From positions 2,505,780 through 2,569,779 of the forward strand of contig NC_019954.2 of assembly GCF_000328765.2 (NCBI RefSeq): a stretch of DNA of 64,000 nucleotides. The letters run 5' to 3'. The notes under the pieces were generated by a model, which did no database searches, was not told the DNA's origin, and saw only the letters and a program-made list of their open reading frames with translations. Every line of letters starts with the position of its first letter. Position 1 is the stretch's first letter. This DNA is from Tepidanaerobacter acetatoxydans Re1 (lineage in GTDB: Bacteria; Bacillota; Thermosediminibacteria; Thermosediminibacterales; Tepidanaerobacteraceae). The position numbers and the translations under genes are program-made. Shown here one piece after another: positions 24,771 through 33,588 of the stretch.

Positions 24771-27166
24771 AACCGAATATAAACTCGCTGCTTGCCATAA
24801 ATGGGAAGCCTGACCGTCTTATCACTTTGCTCCCAGCCTTCAATCTTTCGCATTATAGCGTTTAATTCATAAGAATCAATTTTTCTCATAGCACTAGGTT
24901 CTTTACAAAACAGTTCACACCAAATTTCCAGGGTGCAAACCATCTGTCTTTTTACCTCGCCTTTGATGCTATCGCTAAAACCATCTCCTCGGATAAAACC
25001 CCTTCTATCGCTTAACTCCATCTCATCCCAGTTAGTAGGCAAAAGCCTATCTAAATACTCCCGAACTAAGCCTTCTCGGTCATCGCTTTCTAAAGCTTCC
25101 AGCTGCACCTTTTGAGCAGTCTCTTCTAACGCACCTTCCAAGAAGAGCTTCTCCCCGGCTCTATATCTAACAATAGCTTCAGCCCAAATCTGATCTACAT
25201 CTTTTAAGTCCCAAGGCTTTAAGTTTTGACTACCTGGCACCCTAACCGGCCAGAACCTTCTGTTTCCTGTTAAATCCCTTAAAAAGCCGGTGGTCTTATT
25301 GGTGCTTCCCACAATGATGCACTGCCTTGGATGATCTTCCACTGCATAGCCATAAGCAGCTCGATACTTATCATCCTGCCGGGATAGGAAGGACTTTAAG
25401 GTTTCCTCATCTATTTTTTTAATTCCGGCCAGCTCCCCAATTTCCACTATCCAATAACCTTGCAGTTTTTCAGCAGCGGTTTTATCCCGCATATCAGCTA
25501 TAGATAACGAATCGCTAAACCACTCTCCACCCAGCCTATTAAATAGTGTGCTTTTACCAATCCCTTGAGGGCCATTTAGTACCAACATATAATCGAATTT
25601 AATACCTGGCTCCATTACTCTTGCCACTGCTGCCACTAGAGTCTTTCTAGTAACAGCCCTCACATATTCACTATCTTCAGCTCCAAGATAATCAATTAGT
25701 ATCCTATCTAGCCTTTCTACACCGTCCCATTTTGGCAAACTGTTTAGATATTCTCGGATGGGGTGTCTTGCTCTTTCAACAGCAACCTTTAAGGCAGCAT
25801 CCCTTAATTTCCCTGGGGAGTATAATTTATAGCGAGCGTCAATGTATCCGGCAAGATTTGCATCATCAGTTTTATTCCAGCCAGCTTTAAGACGTTTCCA
25901 AGGTAATTCCCCGTCTGCATCCACCCCATCCCTTAACTGGTTGTAGTAGATACCAGCCAAAGCCGGGTCATGTTTTATAATCAAGGACATATTGGTTAAG
26001 GTGTTTTTTAATTCACCTCTATTGTCAATTTCAAGCCCCGCTTGCCAATCTTCCTCGCCCTTAAAATCATCACTGGCAGATTCCATTCGCTCTGCAGCAA
26101 CCTGCTTTTTAACCTCCAAATCTTCAGTGGCTAGTCGCTGCATAGCCATATACGATGGCAGCTTATTAACTGGAGTTCCATCTTTGGCTTCATCATCTAG
26201 CTCACCGAACTTGTGCAGCCTCACCAAATCAAAGGCATTACAAAGCTTTCCACATATAGGGTCTGTAGCATGGTAAGAGTAGGCAAAGTTGTCTCTATCG
26301 TAAAGGACCAAGCCACCTGCAGTGCTTCCGGGTATATAGGTATAGCGGCTAGGGTCATCACCTGGTGCATAGACATCGCTTAAGAACTTCTCGATAACTT
26401 GGGCTATGGTGTAGGTTCGGCAAAAGGCGCCAACTATGCCGGGCTTCTCCCTGGGATCGCCCTGCTTATCCGCCAGTTTCTTGCGTTCAGCTTTAGTCCG
26501 GGAGGACTCTGGCCAGTAAGAGGGGTCACGCCAATCGGGATACCGGGCCAATATCTCATCCGGGTCTGCCCACTCTTCATCCAGGTATTTAAAGATAAAC
26601 TCCCCGTCCTTGGAGGTAGAAGGCCAATACATTAATCGGTGGGGTTGATATGTGCTGTCATCAAAGAAGTCGATGCCCAAATCCCCGGCGATACGTCTTG
26701 ATACCGCTTGGTACTCATCAGGTGATACAGGCCTTTTTAAAGGAATAACCAGTCTTAATCTGGGGAATGAAGGGCTGTGGCTATGGGTAGAATACATGCA
26801 GCAGCCACGGCCAAACATCACCTCTACCCCTGCCCATAAATCTCCCTTCACATGGTCAGCGTCAAGTGTTATAATCTGCCGCCAGACTACACAGTCTGCC
26901 TTCCTACGGCCACCCTTTAGAGTGCCACCGACAAAGCCACCCACGTCTTTTATATCGTCCCTTTCGGCCTTGGGGAGCTTTTTATACTCCCCATAGGTCT
27001 CATGGGTTCTGGTAGTAACACTTAATTTTCTCACCAGCTCTGACCACAGCGTCTCCCGGTTTTTCCACTCCAGCTCCCTGCGGCTCCTTCCGGTGACAAT
27101 GGTTAAAACTCCATCGTATTTGAAAGAGGGCTTGACTTTTTTATTGCTAGTCTCCTCTTGCATCAC
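24758..27166 (-). CDS. VapE-type primase-helicase
   Basis: An 802-residue protein. The N-terminal third has a primase-like fold (IITLDADHVKGDLW, then HSHSPSFPRLRLVIPL), followed by a PriCT-like linker. The C-terminal half is the virulence-associated E domain: Walker A GPQGIGKST near residue 530, Walker B YWIVEIGELA, and the VGSTN arginine-finger region. Such proteins start and unwind phage DNA replication. GTG 27166 lies nine bases after GGAGGTGG; ATG 27163 is an alternative. The gene ends in the iteron cluster, one copy of which lies in its last codons. Confidence 0.9.
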   Translation of the reverse strand: MMQEETSNKKVKPSFKYDGVLTIVTGRSRRELEWKNRETLWSELVRKLSVTTRTHETYGEYKKLPKAERDDIKDVGGFVGGTLKGGRRKADCVVWRQIITLDADHVKGDLWAGVEVMFGRGCCMYSTHSHSPSFPRLRLVIPLKRPVSPDEYQAVSRRIAGDLGIDFFDDSTYQPHRLMYWPSTSKDGEFIFKYLDEEWADPDEILARYPDWRDPSYWPESSRTKAERKKLADKQGDPREKPGIVGAFCRTYTIAQVIEKFLSDVYAPGDDPSRYTYIPGSTAGGLVLYDRDNFAYSYHATDPICGKLCNAFDLVRLHKFGELDDEAKDGTPVNKLPSYMAMQRLATEDLEVKKQVAAERMESASDDFKGEEDWQAGLEIDNRGELKNTLTNMSLIIKHDPALAGIYYNQLRDGVDADGELPWKRLKAGWNKTDDANLAGYIDARYKLYSPGKLRDAALKVAVERARHPIREYLNSLPKWDGVERLDRILIDYLGAEDSEYVRAVTRKTLVAAVARVMEPGIKFDYMLVLNGPQGIGKSTLFNRLGGEWFSDSLSIADMRDKTAAEKLQGYWIVEIGELAGIKKIDEETLKSFLSRQDDKYRAAYGYAVEDHPRQCIIVGSTNKTTGFLRDLTGNRRFWPVRVPGSQNLKPWDLKDVDQIWAEAIVRYRAGEKLFLEGALEETAQKVQLEALESDDREGLVREYLDRLLPTNWDEMELSDRRGFIRGDGFSDSIKGEVKRQMVCTLEIWCELFCKEPSAMRKIDSYELNAIMRKIEGWEQSDKTVRLPIYGKQRVYIRLEQE

Positions 27167-27701
27167 CAGCCACCACCTCCAGAGGCTTACACCTTTCGTT
27201 AAACCTTCTCATCCTAATCCCAAGCTTTTTGGCCCTTGTAATCTCATAAGACATCCCTTCAGAGATTTTTTCTCCAAAAGCCCACAGCTCATCACACATG
27301 CTTAATACCTCTAAACCCAGCTCTATACCAGCTGCTCTCTCCTCGGGGACGGCATCATCCAGGAAAGTGGTAAAGATGACATGTGGGGCTAACGGGATGC
27401 CGCCCCGGCTGTAAATATACCGGCAGTAGCCGATGGCTTTATGAATGTTTCTATCAATATCTCCTCGTAGGGGAGAGCAGACATAGATGATGGGTCTTTT
27501 CCTTTGCAACAACAATCGGTTTAAATACCAGCGAGCTTTTTGTAAATCTTCTTCTCCGGCTTTATGCTCAAAGCGAGAAAGATACTTAATGACATTCCCC
27601 GCCAGGTAGCCCTTAAACTGTTCCCCGGTGAGCTTGGCCTTGATAAAATCAATAGTTTCTATGCCACCTGTCTTGTAATGGTCAGGATTTATCTTGTCCA
27701 T
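27147..27701 (-). CDS. DUF3310 / DUF4406 fusion protein
   Basis: A 184-residue fusion. Residues 1-70 are a DUF3310 (SaV-like) unit: NPDHYKTGGIETIDFI and GNVIKYLSRF. Residues 70-165 resemble the nucleoside 2-deoxyribosyltransferase-like DUF4406 fold (IYVCSPLRGDIDRN, GGIPLAPHVIFT, CDELWAFGEKISEGM). The first is common in phages with unknown role; the second suggests nucleotide handling. It overlaps the primase gene by 20 bases. Confidence 0.85.
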   Translation of the reverse strand: MDKINPDHYKTGGIETIDFIKAKLTGEQFKGYLAGNVIKYLSRFEHKAGEEDLQKARWYLNRLLLQRKRPIIYVCSPLRGDIDRNIHKAIGYCRYIYSRGGIPLAPHVIFTTFLDDAVPEERAAGIELGLEVLSMCDELWAFGEKISEGMSYEITRAKKLGIRMRRFNERCKPLEVVAGDARGD

Positions 27702-27716
27702 AGATTTCTCCCCTCC

Positions 27717-28385
27717 TTAAGCGATTTTTTCAACCAGCTTCATTTTGTACCATTCCAGGTAGCGCTTGCGTTGCTGGTAATCCGGAACTGATAACAGCAA
27801 GCCAATATCAACTTTCTGCAGGGTTTCCATCATCCTAACCTGCTCACCGGTTAGATAGGGACGAATGCTGGTGCCTTTGGCTAAACCCTTTGCTTCTCTA
27901 AACTGCTTTGCTGACATCCCGGTAACAATGCGATTAATCATGTCACATTCGTTGCTGAAGTGGTATGGTCTAGGATTTTCATGTAAGAGCTTGATGTTTT
28001 CAGTTAATAATGGGAATTCCTTGCGAGCTGTAACAAGAGTTTTAATGAACTGTTCCATTTCGTTAAAACGTTTGATATATATCTCCTTAAACCTCATTGC
28101 TTTTTTGCCGGTGTATCCCATAACCAGTATGGTAAATCCATCACGAGTCATCATATAGCAAGGTTGTTTTTTGTTCTGTAAGTTGCGGTAAGAGGACAGC
28201 TCAAAATTGAGCCGTGCGAATTCCTCACTCAATCCAGAATTGGTGTCAGTGATTTTTTCAATATCCCGGAGGACGTTTTTATGTTCCTTTTCAAAAAACC
28301 TGGCAACAAACCTGCTGTCCGCTCTTGCGGTATCACGGGCATCAGCAAAAACACCATATTTATCCTTTGGAATTAATTCCTTCAT
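27717..28385 (-). CDS. Rha-family phage regulator
   Basis: A protein of about 222 residues. Residues 10-105 form the Rha domain (RADSRFVARFFEKEHKNVLR, MTRDGFTILVMGYTGKKAMRFKE) known from phage phi-80 and P22 relatives, linked to lysis-lysogeny control. The C-terminal half is a separate, probably DNA-binding unit. ATG 28385 lies seven bases after GGAGG; the ATG three bases before is possible. It overlaps the small upstream gene slightly. Confidence 0.85.
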   Translation of the reverse strand: MKELIPKDKYGVFADARDTARADSRFVARFFEKEHKNVLRDIEKITDTNSGLSEEFARLNFELSSYRNLQNKKQPCYMMTRDGFTILVMGYTGKKAMRFKEIYIKRFNEMEQFIKTLVTARKEFPLLTENIKLLHENPRPYHFSNECDMINRIVTGMSAKQFREAKGLAKGTSIRPYLTGEQVRMMETLQKVDIGLLLSVPDYQQRKRYLEWYKMKLVEKIA

Positions 28386-28579
28386 CATTTTCCCTCCAAT
28401 CTGCACTTGGTGCAGTAAACAGCCGTGCCGTACAGATCACTGTCGCTATTGCTGAACACTTCCGCAAGGTCAACTTCTACCTCACACCCGCAGCCAGGAC
28501 AGGTACAGAACACATTGTCATCGTGAATTTCTGCGGCTATCTCCACAGCATCGTTAATTTTTGCTTTTACATAAAACAT
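28385..28579 (-). CDS. small zinc-ribbon phage protein
   Basis: A 64-residue protein with CTCPGCGCEV and VYCTKC, two Cys pairs about 30 residues apart, as in zinc ribbons. GGAGGTTAAGAACCC before the ATG supports it. It lies between DNA polymerase and the Rha gene; function unknown. Confidence 0.75.
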   Translation of the reverse strand: MFYVKAKINDAVEIAAEIHDDNVFCTCPGCGCEVEVDLAEVFSNSDSDLYGTAVYCTKCRLEGK

Positions 28580-28594
28580 GGGTTCTTAACCTCC

Positions 28595-30553
28595 TTAATC
28601 TTTCATATAGTAATTAGTTTCAAAGCCTTCTGCCCGAAGTGGCAGTCCTTTTGCCCAGTTGATATCCTGGCTCATGATTTCCTCCACTTCTTTGAGGGAG
28701 CCAAAGCCTTGGGGGACATCTAGTACCACTTCATCATGGACATGAAAGGCAATTTTATATCCGGCTTTATCTAGCCTTAAAAGGGATTCTGCTAGACAGT
28801 CCCTGGCGATTGCCTGAATGATGTTTTCTGTGAGCTTCCCGCCGTAGGTGTCAATCCTAGCCCATTTGTTTCCGAGCATGATACCTTCGTAAGTTAATTT
28901 ATCTTTGTTAAACCGTGTGTCTAATTCAATCCTGGGCTTAACATAGGCGAGATTTCTACCAGAGGGGAGTCTGATAAACAGCACTCCTGATTTGTAGTAG
29001 AACTTAAGACCATACTGCATAGTAATTGAAGTCCTGTCTTTTACGGCTCTTATAGCTGCATCTTCTACATCCCACCACAGCTTTACGATATTAGGGTTAG
29101 ACTCTCGCCAAGCAGCTACAATGGCTGGTAGCTCATCTTCTTTAAGTCCCATATTTAAAGCTCCCATAGCTTTTAAAGCACCAACACTCCCCTGATAGCC
29201 ACATGCTAAAACTGCTACTTTCCCTTTTTGTCTTAACTCATACTCTGGATTGCCTTTTACGATAAGCTCCATAGGCACTCCAAACATCTTACTGGCGGTC
29301 ATTTCGTAAATCTTGCCATGGCCTTTAAAGGTATCAACAACCCACTTCTCACCGGCTAGCCAAGCGATTACCCTTGCTTCGATAGCACTAAAGTCAGATA
29401 TAATAAAGCGATGGCCAGGGGAAGGGACAAAGGCTGTTCTAATTAATTGGGATAAAACATCCGGCACACTGTCGAATAATAGTTCCAAACTTTCATAATC
29501 CCCGGCAAGCAGTAGTTTTCTAGCTAAATCCAAATCCTTCATGTTGTTTCGAGGCAGGTTTTGCACCTGCACCAGTCTGCCTGCCCACCGGCCTGTGCGA
29601 TTGGCTCCATAGTATTGGAGCAGCCCTCTTATCCGCCCATCCCCACCCATTGCTCTGTCCATGGCCTCATATTTCCTAACCGAAGTCTTGGACATATCCT
29701 GTCTTAGCTCCAAGACTCGGGTAACGGTGGGGTGGTTGATTTTATTTAAAAGTTCTTCCACATTGGCTTTAGATAGGCTGTCTACTTGGATGTTGTGGTT
29801 ACCTTTAAGCCAAGTCTTTAACTGGGCCGGGCTGTTGGGGTTTTCAAGCCCAGTTAGATCTATAGCTTCAGCCATTAATTCCTTTTGGTGGATTCCATCA
29901 CAGCAGATGGCGTTTTCTACTAACTGCCGGTCTACCCGCACTCCATAGTCATTGATCTTCTGGTCTAAAGACCACAGTTTTAGTTCCTTATCAGTCATAG
30001 GGTAATTTTCTAATCTTTTACGGATACTTCGCTCCACCACCACATCTTGTTTACAGTAGGCTTTAAAGGTTTCCCATTTTTCCCTGTCATGGTGGGGAAG
30101 GTTTCTAGTCCTACCACCATTGGCTTTGGTGGGTTTGCAGGGTATGGAAAAATATCTAATGAGTGCTTTTCCTTCGCTCATCTTTTGGTCAGCTAAACCT
30201 AAGCATTTGGCCACCCCGGCAAGGTTTAAAGGAAGCCCTAGAGTTAGAGCATGGGCCTGGCTGCACCGCCACTCTTCTGGTGGCATGGGTTTATTTAAAT
30301 ATTTTGCTAAGCAGGTTCTTTCGAAGTTGGCATTAAAGGCTGTTTTAATTACTGCGGAATCTGTTATGGCATTTGTCACTTCATCCGGAATCTGCTCTCC
30401 ACTTGCTAAATCGATAACCTCTACTGGGTCATTATTAAAGGCATAGCCAAAAAGTAATATTTCAAAGTCCTCCGCTTGGGTGTAAGCGTAAACCCCACAC
30501 TTGGTGAGGTCTACGCTAGAATAGGTTTCAATATCGATGCTCAGAATCGTCAT
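28595..30553 (-). CDS. phage DNA polymerase, family A
   Basis: A 652-residue polymerase. The 3'-5' exonuclease starts with LSIDIETYSSVDL (metal-binding Asp and Glu). The polymerase part has SDFSAIEARVIAWLAGE (motif A), KVAVLACGYQGSVGALK (motif B region) and HDEVVLDVP (motif C). It copies the phage genome. The ATG overlaps the stop of the DUF2815 gene (TAATG), a sign of coupling. Confidence 0.95.
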   Translation of the reverse strand: MTILSIDIETYSSVDLTKCGVYAYTQAEDFEILLFGYAFNNDPVEVIDLASGEQIPDEVTNAITDSAVIKTAFNANFERTCLAKYLNKPMPPEEWRCSQAHALTLGLPLNLAGVAKCLGLADQKMSEGKALIRYFSIPCKPTKANGGRTRNLPHHDREKWETFKAYCKQDVVVERSIRKRLENYPMTDKELKLWSLDQKINDYGVRVDRQLVENAICCDGIHQKELMAEAIDLTGLENPNSPAQLKTWLKGNHNIQVDSLSKANVEELLNKINHPTVTRVLELRQDMSKTSVRKYEAMDRAMGGDGRIRGLLQYYGANRTGRWAGRLVQVQNLPRNNMKDLDLARKLLLAGDYESLELLFDSVPDVLSQLIRTAFVPSPGHRFIISDFSAIEARVIAWLAGEKWVVDTFKGHGKIYEMTASKMFGVPMELIVKGNPEYELRQKGKVAVLACGYQGSVGALKAMGALNMGLKEDELPAIVAAWRESNPNIVKLWWDVEDAAIRAVKDRTSITMQYGLKFYYKSGVLFIRLPSGRNLAYVKPRIELDTRFNKDKLTYEGIMLGNKWARIDTYGGKLTENIIQAIARDCLAESLLRLDKAGYKIAFHVHDEVVLDVPQGFGSLKEVEEIMSQDINWAKGLPLRAEGFETNYYMKD

Positions 30554-31086
30554 TATCCTAAAAAGTCTTCCTCAATTTCCACTGGTTCAAAATCGTCCTC
30601 TGGTCTTGATTTGCCACCCAGCGGTCCCCCATCTTCTAACTTTTGAAGGTTTTGAAGCCCACAAGCAATGCCTTTATTCCCATTCACGTTGTATGCATAA
30701 AATGTGATGCTGGCTCTACCGTAGCAACCGGAATAAAATTCAGTCTGGTCTAGGATAGGCTCTACATTTTTATCTACAATACCGGGTTTGGTGAAGCTGT
30801 TGGCGTTTACAAAATAGCTGTCGGCATAGGCTTCATCATCAGGTCTATCAATATCCCCATCCCTAAGTGGGGTTTTTAAATTGGCTGGGATTTTCTTTCC
30901 TAGCTTGGAAGCCCCCTCTTGCTTTGCTACTTCAATAGCGGCCTTAATCTTTTCGATAGTCTTTTTATCTGATTTGGGGATAATTAAACTTACTGAATAT
31001 TTGGGGTCGCTGCCGTTTACACTCTGCGGCTCCCACACATTGGCGTATGAAAATCTCACTTTTCCGGTAACAACTTTTGTACTCAT
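30553..31086 (-). CDS. DUF2815 protein, likely ssDNA-binding
   Basis: A 177-residue protein with KVRFSYANVWEPQSVNGSDP and SVSLIIPKSDKKTI, the start typical of DUF2815, and GCYGRASITFYAYNVNGNKG. Known members lie beside phage polymerase and are thought to bind single-stranded DNA. The acidic C-terminus (EDDFEPVEIEEDFLG) resembles the protein-binding tail of SSB proteins. GGAGGAATTGTA precedes the ATG. Confidence 0.88.
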   Translation of the reverse strand: MSTKVVTGKVRFSYANVWEPQSVNGSDPKYSVSLIIPKSDKKTIEKIKAAIEVAKQEGASKLGKKIPANLKTPLRDGDIDRPDDEAYADSYFVNANSFTKPGIVDKNVEPILDQTEFYSGCYGRASITFYAYNVNGNKGIACGLQNLQKLEDGGPLGGKSRPEDDFEPVEIEEDFLG

Positions 31087-32245
31087 TACAATTCCTCCTT
31101 AAAATCTATTTCAGCGGTGCTTTTAATCGCTGGTCTGTTATCTGATTCCGGTGCAAGCCTTGGTTTGCCCGGTGGTTTAATTATCAAGGTGCCAAGAATT
31201 TCATTAAACTGCTTTTTGCCCACAAGCTTTTCCATGGCGGTTATGCCTAAGAGGCTTTTGGTGTAAATCTCTTCTTCATCAAAACCTGCCGCTACTAAAA
31301 CCTCCGTCACTTCCGCTTCGTCTGCATATCTTCGGTAGCTCCTACCTTCGATTAATTTAAAGCCGGGCCACTCCCTACCATGGTTTACGGCTTGGTCTAG
31401 GGCATAGGCCTGGACATCTGATATCCAGCTTTGCAGCTCATCAGCTGCTGCCAATATTTCAACAATCTCATCATCTGTTAAAAGAGGTGGTTTTTTAAAA
31501 TCATGTTCTGCTAATTTTAGGTTCTCATCTGCCCTAGCTCGGCAGGTGGCCTTAACTTTGCAAAATCGGCAATGTTCCCCGGGTTGAAATGCTCCTTCAC
31601 CTTTAAAGGCAAGGGCTGCGATTGGTTTGATGGTTGCCTCTCCCCAGTTAGTTAATTCATCTACCGGCATTTCATCAGTGGAAACGCTATCAAGCCTTGG
31701 TTGATGAATAGTCATCCTTACAGTTTCAATATCATAGAGATAACCAAACTGGTTGATGGCACCGAGGCATATAGCCTCATCTGGCTGTTATCAATTGCTG
31801 AAACTTTAACCCCACGTCCAAATTTAAGGTCGACAATTTCTAATATCCCGTCTGTGATAAGAACTAAGTCCCCGGTGCCAAAACCCTCCGGCACCCAAGA
31901 GGAGTAATCTAGTTTGGCCTCCAACAGCACTACTGCGTCTTTGGTACGGGCTTTAGCTTCGTTAATCTTTTCAACGGCAAAGTCCACATAGATTTGCACA
32001 TCATCCTCTAGCCCTCGGCTGTAAAAGCTATCTTGTTTTAGCTTTTTTAGTTCTGTGTTATACTTAAGATTGGTTAAGTTTCCTAAGTAGTGGGCCAGTT
32101 TGAGTTCTGCCAAAGCATGGGCAAAGGTGCCTTCTTTGGCATACTCACTGGCCCTCTCTTCTATTGATTCTTCAAGCCTTGCTGATGGTGGGCAGCTAAG
32201 CCACCTGTCAGAGCCGGAGGCGGAAAGTAGGGCGTGTTCTACCAA
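31086..32245 (-). pseudogene. DUF2800 PD-(D/E)XK nuclease gene broken by a 1-base frameshift
   Basis: Two frames, 31718-32245 (175 residues) and 31086-31715 (209 residues), together make one DUF2800 protein of about 386 residues. The first keeps LSASGSDRWLSCPPSARLEE, DYSSWVPEGFGTGD and LEIVDLKFGRGVKVSA (nuclease core), then loses frame after SQMRLYA. Adding one base near 31764-31768 (GCCTCGG to GCCCTCGG) restores LGAINQFGYLYDIETVRMTI without a stop. The second part has a Cys cluster (CRFCKVKATC) as in Cas4/RecB-like enzymes. Start is TTG 32245. A real mutation or a sequence error are both possible. Confidence 0.88.
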
Positions 32246-32527
32246 TTAAATCCCCTCCGCATCTTTAAGTAGCTCTGGATACTTGTCCTCAGGTATTTCA
32301 GACAGTTTCTTAGCTCCATATTTTGTGATAAGGGCCTTCACTTCTGCCTGCTTGCCACTTTGGGTTAAAGCCGCAAGCTTTGCCCGGACTTGTTCTAATG
32401 TTGGTAAATTATCTTCCACCTTTTCTTTAGGTTCATTTCCTTCTACTACATCCGTTAAAGCTTCAATACTATCTGCAAGACTCCGTAGATTTTCCACAAC
32501 ATCTAAAGCTAACTTCATTTTGCTCAT
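32246..32527 (-). CDS. small hypothetical protein, paralogue of 32542-32793
   Basis: A 93-residue helical protein. Its C-terminal part, EVKALITKYGAKKLSEIPED, closely resembles EIKALLKKYGATKLVEVKKK in the next gene, so the pair are probably tandem duplicates. Such proteins are frequent beside DUF2800 in Firmicutes phages; role unknown. AAAGGAGAGG precedes the ATG. Confidence 0.75.
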   Translation of the reverse strand: MSKMKLALDVVENLRSLADSIEALTDVVEGNEPKEKVEDNLPTLEQVRAKLAALTQSGKQAEVKALITKYGAKKLSEIPEDKYPELLKDAEGI

Positions 32528-32541
32528 TCTTTTCCTCTCCT

Positions 32542-32793
32542 TTATAGGTGCTTCGCTTCTTTATAAAAGGCCTCATAGTCTTTTTTCTTAACTTCCACTA
32601 ATTTCGTTGCACCATATTTCTTTAGTAACGCCTTAATTTCCGATACCTTGCCTTTTTTAATTTTTTCTGTGAGTACAATGCTTATATCCTGAATATTAGC
32701 CTCATAGGGCTTTACCTCACCTCTTGCTAAAGCACGATATCCAGCTGCTAGTTTTTCTAATTCTTCTGCTAATGCATAATGCAAATCACTCAT
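32542..32793 (-). CDS. small hypothetical protein, paralogue of 32246-32527
   Basis: An 83-residue protein, MSDLHYALAEELEKLAAGYR..., with a helical N-terminus and the shared KALLKKYGATKL unit. No enzyme motif seen. It starts the replication module after the HTH regulator. The shared unit may bind DNA or a common partner, which is inference. Confidence 0.75.
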   Translation of the reverse strand: MSDLHYALAEELEKLAAGYRALARGEVKPYEANIQDISIVLTEKIKKGKVSEIKALLKKYGATKLVEVKKKDYEAFYKEAKHL

Positions 32794-32811
32794 AGCTCCA
32801 CCTTCTTTCCT

Positions 32812-33135
32812 TTAGGCATTCAGAGCAAAATCTTTAATAATGCTGTTCATCACCATTAGGTCATTGCCGGAAAGGTTAGCACACAACCGCTCCAATAGCT
32901 CTTGCTGCTCAGGCTTTAGATATTTTTTGTGCAAATAATAGCCATCTGCTACCCTAACACCTCCACCATAACGACCCCGGATAGTTTCTATAGGGTAGGA
33001 AAGCGATAGGATGTCAATGTCATTTTTTATAGTTCTAACACTGACGCCAAACTCAATCGCCAAGTTGGACATCGTATCTTGCCTTCTACGGCATAAGGCT
33101 TCTATGATTTCCATGCGTCTTTCATTTGGTCCCAT
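32812..33135 (-). CDS. HTH transcription regulator (HTH_11/DeoR-like)
   Basis: A 107-residue protein with one winged-helix unit at residues 8-65: RRMEIIEALCRRRQDTMSNL, then FGVSVRTIKNDIDILS (recognition helix) and ETIRGRYGGGVRVADGYY (wing). This is typical of HTH_11. The rest is too short for a ligand domain. GGGGGTGAGAAAGCG precedes the ATG. It may control the replication genes that follow. Confidence 0.85.
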   Translation of the reverse strand: MGPNERRMEIIEALCRRRQDTMSNLAIEFGVSVRTIKNDIDILSLSYPIETIRGRYGGGVRVADGYYLHKKYLKPEQQELLERLCANLSGNDLMVMNSIIKDFALNA

Positions 33136-33219
33136 CGCTTTCTCACCCCCTTCTATTTGCTCTGTGACTAAAGAATAAATGTTAAATATGCAGGTCTATT
33201 TCATGTTTAAAAAAGATAT

Positions 33220-33277
33220 TTAAAATAAAAAAAATAGCCAGATGACCGCTAAATTAATAGCGATCATCCGGCTATTT
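33220..33277 (-). terminator. strong terminator after the small zinc-ribbon gene
   Basis: On the minus strand AAATAGCCGGATGATCGCTA and its near-perfect complement form a long hairpin, followed by eight T, A, and four T. It separates the control module (33,311-35,890) from the HTH regulator and replication genes. Confidence 0.85.
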
Positions 33278-33310
33278 GGTAGTTCAGAAGACTCCGCTGC
33301 TCGGTATGAA

Positions 33311-33475
33311 TCATACTGCTTTGGCTTTTATTTGGTTGTTTTGAAAGTATAAATAGATTAAATTTCTACACTTAGGGCATTTTATTATGAGTTCCGCTTG
33401 GGTTGCTGATACAAGGTCAAAAAGTCTTTTATTTGAACAAACAGGGCATCTTACTTTTTTAGCTATAACTCTCAC
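33311..33475 (-). CDS. Com-like zinc-ribbon small protein
   Basis: A 54-residue product from GTG 33475: VRVIAKKVRCPVCSNKRLFD..., with CPVC near residue 10 and CPKC near 33. The spacing and the RLFD/IKCPKCRN phrases resemble the Com family of phage Mu, a translation activator, and related cysteine-rich proteins. The start is not certain, since the AAAGGGGGTGAG site overlaps the GTG. It ends just before a strong terminator. Role unknown. Confidence 0.6.
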   Translation of the reverse strand: MRVIAKKVRCPVCSNKRLFDLVSATQAELIIKCPKCRNLIYLYFQNNQIKAKAV

Positions 33476-33498
33476 CCCCTTTGGTTTAGTCCTATAAG

Positions 33499-33577
33499 CA
33501 TGTATGCGAACGCTATGGGTAAAAAAATATGGTATTACGTGTATTTAAAAGTGTTCACATGCTTTATGGCATACATG
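33499..33577 (-). promoter_or_regulatory. inverted-repeat control region
   Basis: Perfect 9-base arms CATGTATGC (33499-33507) and GCATACATG (33569-33577) flank an AT-rich 61-base stretch between the ImmA gene and the zinc-ribbon gene. The motif is related to the ATGCTTGT tandem repeats at the 35.9-kb promoter. I see no clear -35/-10 pair. It could be a repressor site. Confidence 0.4.
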
Positions 33578-33588
33578 GTTTAGACTTG

